Under the pieces are notes generated by a model. The model did no database searches. It was not told the origin of the DNA and saw only the letters and a list, made by a program, of their open reading frames with translations. A program made the translations under genes and the position numbers. A stretch of 64,000 bases of DNA, taken from assembly GCA_020854835.1 (NCBI GenBank), contig JAHKLX010000003.1, positions 186,001 to 250,000 of the forward strand, written 5' to 3'. This document shows, piece after piece, positions 58,548 to 64,000 of the stretch (within the stretch, counting starts at the first letter, position 1; every line of letters starts with the position of its first letter). The stretch is from Microcaldota archaeon (GTDB taxonomy: Archaea > Micrarchaeota > Micrarchaeia > Anstonellales > JAGGVH01).

Positions 58548-59564
58548 ATGGTAAAAAAGAAAACTAATAAAAAAAGTGTCAAAAAAACAAAAACTACAAA
58601 AAAATCCAAACCTTCTGTTAGAAAAAAAATTAAAAAACCTTCAAAAGCAAAGCTTCTTCCAGAAGTTTCAAGAATTTGCCAGGATATAAAAAATTTAGAA
58701 ATACAAGGTGCCCGAAATGTGGCTATAATGGGTTTGAGCGCATACGTTATTGAAGGTCTGGGTATGCAAGAAAAAAACACCAAAACATTTTTAAAACATT
58801 TAAAAAACACTTCAAATTACATAAAATCTCTAAGGCCGACAGAACCCATGCTATTTAATTTTTTAGATTCTGTGGAAAATAAGATAACCAAACAAAAAAA
58901 GGTCTCAGATATAAAACAAACATTATATGACTCTCATCGAAGATTTGAAGAATTGATGAGACAAAACAAAATAAAAATATCAGATCATACTTTGAAGTAC
59001 ATCAAAAATGGAGATATTATTTTAACACATTGCCATTCTTCAACTGTTGTGGAAGCGTTGATTCATGCAAAAACCAAAGGCAGGAAATTCAAAGTTTTTG
59101 CGACTGAAACAAGACCTAGATGGCAAGGTCACAAGACAGTTAGAAACCTCGCAAACGCAGGCGTGGATGTAACATTAATTCCTGATGGAGCATTTGCTTC
59201 TGTAATGAGTTTATACAATATAAAAAAAGTTATGGTAGGCTCTGATGCAATTGATAAAAATGGAAATTTTGCAAACAAAGTTGGTTCTTTTGCAATAGCT
59301 TTAGTTGCCAACCATATGAAAATACCATTTTATGTTTTGGGTGAATCATACAAACACGACAAAAGACCCAAAATTATAATAGAACTTAGGGATCCTTCTG
59401 AAGTTGTGGATCCAAAATTTTTCAAGGGAGTCAAAATATTAAATTTAGCATTTGATATGGTACCTGCAAAATACGTTACGACATACATAACAGAAAAAGG
59501 TCCCATTTCCCCAAAAAAATATACTCCTATGGCGATAAAACAAATAAAACATTTATTGGATTAG
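58548..59564 (+). CDS. Ribose-1,5-bisphosphate isomerase (eIF2B-alpha family) with Lys-rich N-terminal tail
   Basis: 338 residues. It converts ribose-1,5-bisphosphate to ribulose-1,5-bisphosphate in the archaeal AMP pathway. Core motifs are ILTHCHSSTVVEAL (Cys162), ATETRPRWQGHKT, LIPDGAFASVM and VMVGSDAI (Asp233). Residues 1-37 form a tail with more than 20 Lys/Arg and no acidic residues; normal members begin near residue 38, and no ATG lies between. The AMP phosphorylase gene follows after 7 bases, supporting the assignment over eIF2B-alpha. Confidence 0.93.
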   Translation: MVKKKTNKKSVKKTKTTKKSKPSVRKKIKKPSKAKLLPEVSRICQDIKNLEIQGARNVAIMGLSAYVIEGLGMQEKNTKTFLKHLKNTSNYIKSLRPTEPMLFNFLDSVENKITKQKKVSDIKQTLYDSHRRFEELMRQNKIKISDHTLKYIKNGDIILTHCHSSTVVEALIHAKTKGRKFKVFATETRPRWQGHKTVRNLANAGVDVTLIPDGAFASVMSLYNIKKVMVGSDAIDKNGNFANKVGSFAIALVANHMKIPFYVLGESYKHDKRPKIIIELRDPSEVVDPKFFKGVKILNLAFDMVPAKYVTTYITEKGPISPKKYTPMAIKQIKHLLD

Positions 59565-59571
59565 TGATACT

Positions 59572-61116
59572 ATGAGTGTGGATAAAGCAGAAGTATTTAA
59601 CCTAAAAGAATGGACGACAAAAGTAAAAGCTTTTGATATAATTGCAGGGGGGCACATTATATTATTAAATGAAGAAGAAGCTATGCAAAACGGCGTTTAT
59701 CCAAACTATAGAGTCGAACTTCATAAAGGAAAAGAAAGAGGAGTTGCTGTTGTTGATTTAACATCAGAACTTGTTAAACCTGGAGAAATCGGAATTTTCA
59801 AAGAAGTTGCAGCCGATTTAAAACTAAAAAATGGGGATAAAATACACATTCATCACATAACCCGTCCACCTTCTTTAGATCATATAAAAAAGAAAATGGA
59901 TGGAAATTCTTTAAAGAGAGATGAAGTTCATAGAATAATAAAAGATTTAATGGATAATTATTTAAGCCAAGCAGAGCTCTCTGCATTTATAACTTCAGTG
60001 TATATACGTGGATTAACAGACGATGAAGTCATTTATTTAACCGAAGCAATTTCACAATCTGGTGATATTTTAGACATAGGAAAAAAACCTGTTGTTGATA
60101 AACATTCTATAGGGGGAGTAACTGGTAGGGTTACAATGGTTATGGTTCCGATTCTTGCTGCAGCGGGTTTATGGGTTCCAAAAACTTCGTCACGTTCAAT
60201 TACAAGTGCAGCAGGAACAGCCGATGCGATGGAAGTTTTAGCACCAGTGGATATAGGAATAGAGGAATTAAAAGAAGTTGTTTTGAAAACAAATGGTGCG
60301 ATTGTTTGGGGAGGGGGCATGAATCTAGCTGCTGCAGATGATAAGCTTATTCAAATAAGACATCCGTTCAGTTTAGATCCAAAAGGAATTCTGCTTGCAA
60401 GCATTCTTTCAAAGAAAAAAGCAGTAGGTGCTGATAATGTAGTAGTTGATTTGCCAATTGGCAGAGGTGCAAAAATTCAAGATGCCAAAGTGGCAAAAGC
60501 TCTTGCCCGAGATTTTATTGATATAAGTAAAAGATTGGATATGAGGACCGAAGTTTTGATAACCGATGGTTCGGATCCTATTGGAACAGGTATAGGGCCT
60601 GCGTTAGAGTGTGTTGATGTTTTTAAAGTTTTAGAAGGAGAAGGTCCTAGGGACTTAAGAGATAAAAGCTGTGTTTTAACAGCTAAACTTTTTGAAATGA
60701 CTGGGAAAGCCAAACCGGGTGCAGGTTTTGCTATGGCAGAAAAACTTATTGATTCTGGAAAAGCTTTAAGCAAATTTAGAGAAATAATAGAATCACAAGG
60801 TGGCAACGGAAAAATTAGGATAGATGATCTTCCTATAGGGAGTTATAAGCATGAAATTATAGCAGACAAATCTGGTAGAGTTCACCACGTCGATAATAAA
60901 ATATTGTCACATCTGGCTCGCGCAGCAGGTGCGCCAATTGAAAAAGGCGCAGGATTAAGACTTCATTGTGAAAGAGGAGATAAAGTGTATAAAGGCAGTG
61001 TTTTATTTGAAATTTATGCTGAAAGCGAATCAAAACTTGATTTTGCAATAAAAGCTTATGAAGGAGGATGGAATCCCATTGAACTTCAGAAAATAGTTTT
61101 GGATTCTGTTAAATGA
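59572..61116 (+). CDS. deoA: AMP phosphorylase (thymidine phosphorylase family)
   Basis: 514 residues, the long archaeal form with an N-terminal 85-residue domain (VEVFNLKEW region) that drives multimerisation. The phosphorylase core has DKHSIGGVTGRVTMVMVPILAA, KTSSRSITSAAGTADAMEVLAPVD and GGMNLAAADD. It turns AMP plus phosphate into adenine and ribose-1,5-bisphosphate, the substrate of the preceding isomerase. The product of the pair normally feeds a type III RuBisCO, not found here. Confidence 0.96.
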   Translation: MSVDKAEVFNLKEWTTKVKAFDIIAGGHIILLNEEEAMQNGVYPNYRVELHKGKERGVAVVDLTSELVKPGEIGIFKEVAADLKLKNGDKIHIHHITRPPSLDHIKKKMDGNSLKRDEVHRIIKDLMDNYLSQAELSAFITSVYIRGLTDDEVIYLTEAISQSGDILDIGKKPVVDKHSIGGVTGRVTMVMVPILAAAGLWVPKTSSRSITSAAGTADAMEVLAPVDIGIEELKEVVLKTNGAIVWGGGMNLAAADDKLIQIRHPFSLDPKGILLASILSKKKAVGADNVVVDLPIGRGAKIQDAKVAKALARDFIDISKRLDMRTEVLITDGSDPIGTGIGPALECVDVFKVLEGEGPRDLRDKSCVLTAKLFEMTGKAKPGAGFAMAEKLIDSGKALSKFREIIESQGGNGKIRIDDLPIGSYKHEIIADKSGRVHHVDNKILSHLARAAGAPIEKGAGLRLHCERGDKVYKGSVLFEIYAESESKLDFAIKAYEGGWNPIELQKIVLDSVK

Positions 61117-61128
61117 AGGGTGTTGAAA

Positions 61129-61455
61129 ATGTTTTTAGAGGCCATAGCTGCGATGTTATTTTTTTCTATTTCTACCATCTTGCTAAAACAAATAAGCTCT
61201 CTAAACATCACACAAATATTTTCCCCTCCCAATTTATACTATGCTTTGGGCATTTGCTTTTTTTCATTGCTGGGTTTTGCCTTTTCTTTTTTTGCGATGA
61301 AAGAAGGGAAATCTGCAATTGTGGCAGCCATAATAAGCAGTGCTCCTGCAGTTGTTTTAATTCTTTCAATTTTTCTTTTAGGTCAGACATATAACTACAA
61401 ACAAATAATTGGGATAATTATTATTATTTTTGGACTAATTTTCTTGGTTATTTAG
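61129..61455 (+). CDS. Small EamA/SMR-like transporter, four helices, 108 aa
   Basis: Four membrane helices fill the protein: FLEAIAAMLFFSISTILL, YYALGICFFSLLGFAFSFFAM, KSAIVAAIISSAPAVVLILSIFLLG and YKQIIGIIIIIFGLIFLVI. The third helix with SSAPAVVLILSIFLLG followed by QIIGIIIIIFG is the EamA signature; the size equals a half-unit that would dimerise like SMR exporters. The substrate is unknown. The ATG at 61129 has AAGGGTG upstream; the GTG at 61120 overlaps it. Confidence 0.82.
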   Translation: MFLEAIAAMLFFSISTILLKQISSLNITQIFSPPNLYYALGICFFSLLGFAFSFFAMKEGKSAIVAAIISSAPAVVLILSIFLLGQTYNYKQIIGIIIIIFGLIFLVI

Positions 61456-61463
61456 GTGATTTT

Positions 61464-64000
61464 ATGAATCAGGGACCGTTAGTATTAACAGAAAAAGATA
61501 AAACACAACTTGATGCAGCACAAAAAAGAATACAAAATATCCAAAGTGAAATTCTACAAAGGGCACAACAAAGAGCTTCGGAAACCACGCAGTTTTCAAA
61601 TAGGGAGATTCAAACCGGTCCTGGAAAATACGCAACACCTAAAGGGAGAATATCCACGGAAGATGCATTAAAAAGTATTAAGGATGTTTTTTCAGATTTG
61701 GGTATGACTGAAAAACAATTTAATCAATTAAGAGATGATTTGAATCTAATGTCAAAATATTTGGGAGACAAAAACGAATCTTTAAATAATATGATAAAAG
61801 GAATGATTGATCCATCTGTCAATTATCAAAGTTCCATGCTCGAAATCGATTTAGATATTAGATTGGCAGCAGATTTAGGCAGGGTGCTAGAAGATTCCCA
61901 TGTTATTTTTCAAACTCCTAATATAACCCTAGAAGAACTTTTTTCAAGGGAATCTTTGGAAACACCTATCAATCCTTTGCCTGATGGTATAAATCCCAAT
62001 ATTTTCAATCCTCAAAGTGCTGAATCTTCTTCTATTCCTGAACACACAACAGATACTGTACTAGTTGGAAGTGTCCAAGCTTCATTAGATGTATTAACAG
62101 GTTCTAATTTTTCAAGACTTATCGATGAAACCCTCCCTTCTAATTTAGAGAGAATTTATCAAACTAAACAGGTAGTTCAAAATTCACACAAAAGAAATCC
62201 AGAAGATGTTGACTTTATTCTTAAAGCGATTTCCGAAGCACATGAATCTTTTGATGGTTTTCAAAAAAACCGTTCAAAAATATTAAATTTATTAAAGGAA
62301 TCTTGTAGTCACTCATTAGACCTGGATATACGCGAAGCTGCAAATCTATCCGAGGCAGAATTCATCGTTTTTTTTCAGAATGAAGTCATTCCACGAACCA
62401 CAGACCCAGATATAAAAGATTTTTATGAAAGATCCTTATCTTGGTTGAACAAAAATGGATATGAAAATTATATGGACATGCGAGAACAAGTTTTATCAAC
62501 TTCCTTAAGTGTATTAAACAATTTAGTCACTGATTTTAATACTGCGTTACAATCTGGCGCAGATCAAAAAGAACTAAGATCATTGGCAGGAGATATCGTC
62601 AAAACTTATCGCCAAACTGGTTTTTTTGTGCTCAATGAGGGGAGATATTCTGATAATCACATTTTAGATAAAATTCTGGGTACTGAAGTACTCGATCCTG
62701 CTGTTCGTGACCCCAGATATGTTTCTTGGATCAACGATCCCAAAATTTCATCTGATGAAAATTCACAACTTCTACAAAATAAAGATTTATTAGAAGCAAT
62801 AAATAAATCTTGGACAGATTTAAAGATATACGAAAAAGTAAATGGAAAAAATACTGGATCTTTCTCAGAATTTTTCCAAAAAGATGTTTCTAACTTAGGA
62901 GTTATAGAGGATTTAAACTCACTCTCCTCCTCAGTAGGAATCCTAGTGGACCCTTCTTCTGAAATATTTTCTATTGATCCTTCCTTTCTGGAAGGAATGC
63001 CGGTCCCAATCCAAACGACTTTAATCAACATAACAAAAGAGTTTGATATCAAAACCGAAAATCTAACTGATACAGAATACTTGGCACTTCAAAATTTTTA
63101 TTCAGGCGTTTCAAACATTGTTATTGTTGGTTACGAATTACATCCAGAAATGGATTCTACAGAATTTACAAGGAATTTTTTAACATCTTCCGAATTCCGA
63201 CAAAATATTAAAAAAGAAATTGATTCTGTTTTTAATTTGGCTAGAAACCCTGCAACTGGGCAAATAGATACAAATTGTTTCGAATATGAATTGGCTATAA
63301 CTTTGGGCATAGTTAACATGGCGGCAATCGAAATGGTTACCGCATCTCAGTCACTTTCTGAAAATTTTTCAAATTTCAGCATTTCCCTTGAAGATGCCAT
63401 GACTTCTCCAATCAAAGATTATATATCACGTTTCAGCGGAAAACAATACCAATCTTCAGTTATTGAATCTTTTTCACTTTCAAATAACAGTTTACTAAAA
63501 TTTGTTGAAAACAAATATGGTTTGGATAAAGTTGAGGCTACTAAATATGTAGCTAATCATCCACAAGAAGCAATCAAAATGTTGGAAGAAGAATACGCTC
63601 AAAGAATAGAGACTGTTTCAAAAATAGAAAATTCCACATTCCATATGTCGGGGGAGCATGAATTTGCTTCGGATGAAACTTTAAAAAATCAAATTGAAAG
63701 AACAATGAAAAACTTTGAAAATTTTGAAAGAGATATTGAAGTAATTAGGAAATTGGGAATAACCCATTCGTTAGCAGGAAACATTGATGCAGTTTTATAT
63801 AATTATAACCAAACGGGAGTAATCAATTTCACTGAATTTTCACAACTTTCTTTCTCCCCAGTTGTTCACAGATTCAATCAAGGAAATTACAAAGAAGGCT
63901 CAGCAAATTTTGCAAGAATGGCTATCGAATATGAAAAGAATGCTGCAATCACGGCTGCTGCAGCAACAGTTGCGATAACCGTAGTTAGCATGGGTGCGGG
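61464..64000 (+). CDS. Giant unknown protein (partial, at least 845 aa)
   Basis: An open frame from the ATG at 61464 (AGGTGATTTT upstream) runs without a stop to the window edge. It has no signal peptide. The first 845 residues are mostly helical and polar, with no Cys-rich or ATPase motif, and only a hydrophobic Ala/Val-rich helix at the very end (AAITAAAATVAITVVSMGAG), possibly a membrane segment. Not recognised. It follows the EamA-like gene by 8 bases and appears to be the last gene of the AMP-salvage operon, or a read-through neighbour. Confidence 0.85.
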   Translation, partial: MNQGPLVLTEKDKTQLDAAQKRIQNIQSEILQRAQQRASETTQFSNREIQTGPGKYATPKGRISTEDALKSIKDVFSDLGMTEKQFNQLRDDLNLMSKYLGDKNESLNNMIKGMIDPSVNYQSSMLEIDLDIRLAADLGRVLEDSHVIFQTPNITLEELFSRESLETPINPLPDGINPNIFNPQSAESSSIPEHTTDTVLVGSVQASLDVLTGSNFSRLIDETLPSNLERIYQTKQVVQNSHKRNPEDVDFILKAISEAHESFDGFQKNRSKILNLLKESCSHSLDLDIREAANLSEAEFIVFFQNEVIPRTTDPDIKDFYERSLSWLNKNGYENYMDMREQVLSTSLSVLNNLVTDFNTALQSGADQKELRSLAGDIVKTYRQTGFFVLNEGRYSDNHILDKILGTEVLDPAVRDPRYVSWINDPKISSDENSQLLQNKDLLEAINKSWTDLKIYEKVNGKNTGSFSEFFQKDVSNLGVIEDLNSLSSSVGILVDPSSEIFSIDPSFLEGMPVPIQTTLINITKEFDIKTENLTDTEYLALQNFYSGVSNIVIVGYELHPEMDSTEFTRNFLTSSEFRQNIKKEIDSVFNLARNPATGQIDTNCFEYELAITLGIVNMAAIEMVTASQSLSENFSNFSISLEDAMTSPIKDYISRFSGKQYQSSVIESFSLSNNSLLKFVENKYGLDKVEATKYVANHPQEAIKMLEEEYAQRIETVSKIENSTFHMSGEHEFASDETLKNQIERTMKNFENFERDIEVIRKLGITHSLAGNIDAVLYNYNQTGVINFTEFSQLSFSPVVHRFNQGNYKEGSANFARMAIEYEKNAAITAAAATVAITVVSMGA

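Noticed and set aside
58548-61116. Complete AMP-RuBisCO pathway
   Set aside because: Only the phosphorylase and isomerase are present; no RuBisCO large subunit was found in the window.

Overview
The window is a compact, AT-rich archaeal chromosome segment. The archaeal signature genes are SRP54, RNA polymerase subunit K, EF-1A followed by ribosomal protein S10, topoisomerase VI A and B, TFB, archaeal D-aminoacyl-tRNA deacylase, EndoQ, AMP phosphorylase with ribose-1,5-bisphosphate isomerase, and class III signal-peptide pilins. Two tRNAs carry introns in the anticodon loop. The mix of very compact spacing, many large one-pass surface proteins, eukaryote-like (GT3) glycogen synthase and AMP-salvage genes suggests a small-genome DPANN-type lineage. 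That placement is inference; no marker here fixes the phylum. No mobile element, CRISPR array or rRNA was seen, and no gene-free stretch exceeds about 165 bases.

Layout. 1-4.8 kb: SRP54, tRNA-Tyr, a glycogen pair (GH57 plus glycosyltransferase) and a PRC-barrel protein. 5.3-8.1 kb: an operon of JAMM protease, AmmeMemoRadiSam radical SAM enzyme, inactive transglutaminase-like protein, PH-domain membrane protein and RpoK. 8.8-10.4 kb: EF-1A and S10. 15.3-10.4 kb (minus): KH protein, Top6B, Top6A and two unknown genes. 15.4-25.7 kb: a GAF pseudo-kinase, flavin reductase, AMMECR1, several membrane or exported proteins, NDK and tRNA-Arg. 25.6-33 kb: GalT, HerA-like ATPase, two pilin paralogues, GIDE-LemA fusion, EndoQ and a second PH protein. 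33-46.9 kb: a 1464-residue surface protein, a glycosyltransferase, polyprenyl-lipid genes (geranylgeranyl reductase, UppS), an NHL/coiled-coil surface protein, TRAM protein and DTD2. 47-51.3 kb: TFB, PrsW-like protease, phospholipase D-like protein and glycogen synthase. 51.3-57.5 kb: six pilin-like or surface genes. 57.5-64 kb: GGPP synthase, then an operon of R15P isomerase, AMP phosphorylase, a small EamA-type transporter and a giant unknown protein cut by the window end.

Themes. Glycogen turnover (GH57, two GT-B synthase types, GalT) and AMP salvage to ribulose bisphosphate suggest a carbohydrate- and nucleotide-scavenging metabolism; RuBisCO itself is not in the window. GGPP synthase, geranylgeranyl reductase and UppS supply archaeal lipids and the glycan carrier. 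A large share of the coding capacity is exported or membrane-anchored protein.

Two architectural regularities stand out. Five divergent gene pairs have start codons only 52-54 bases apart with one palindromic AT-box at the midpoint, which predicts symmetric promoters that serve two leaderless genes. In addition, 13 of 15 convergent gene ends overlap or abut. Coordinates use the start codon best supported by a ribosome-binding site or TATA spacing, so several genes are shorter than their longest open frame.
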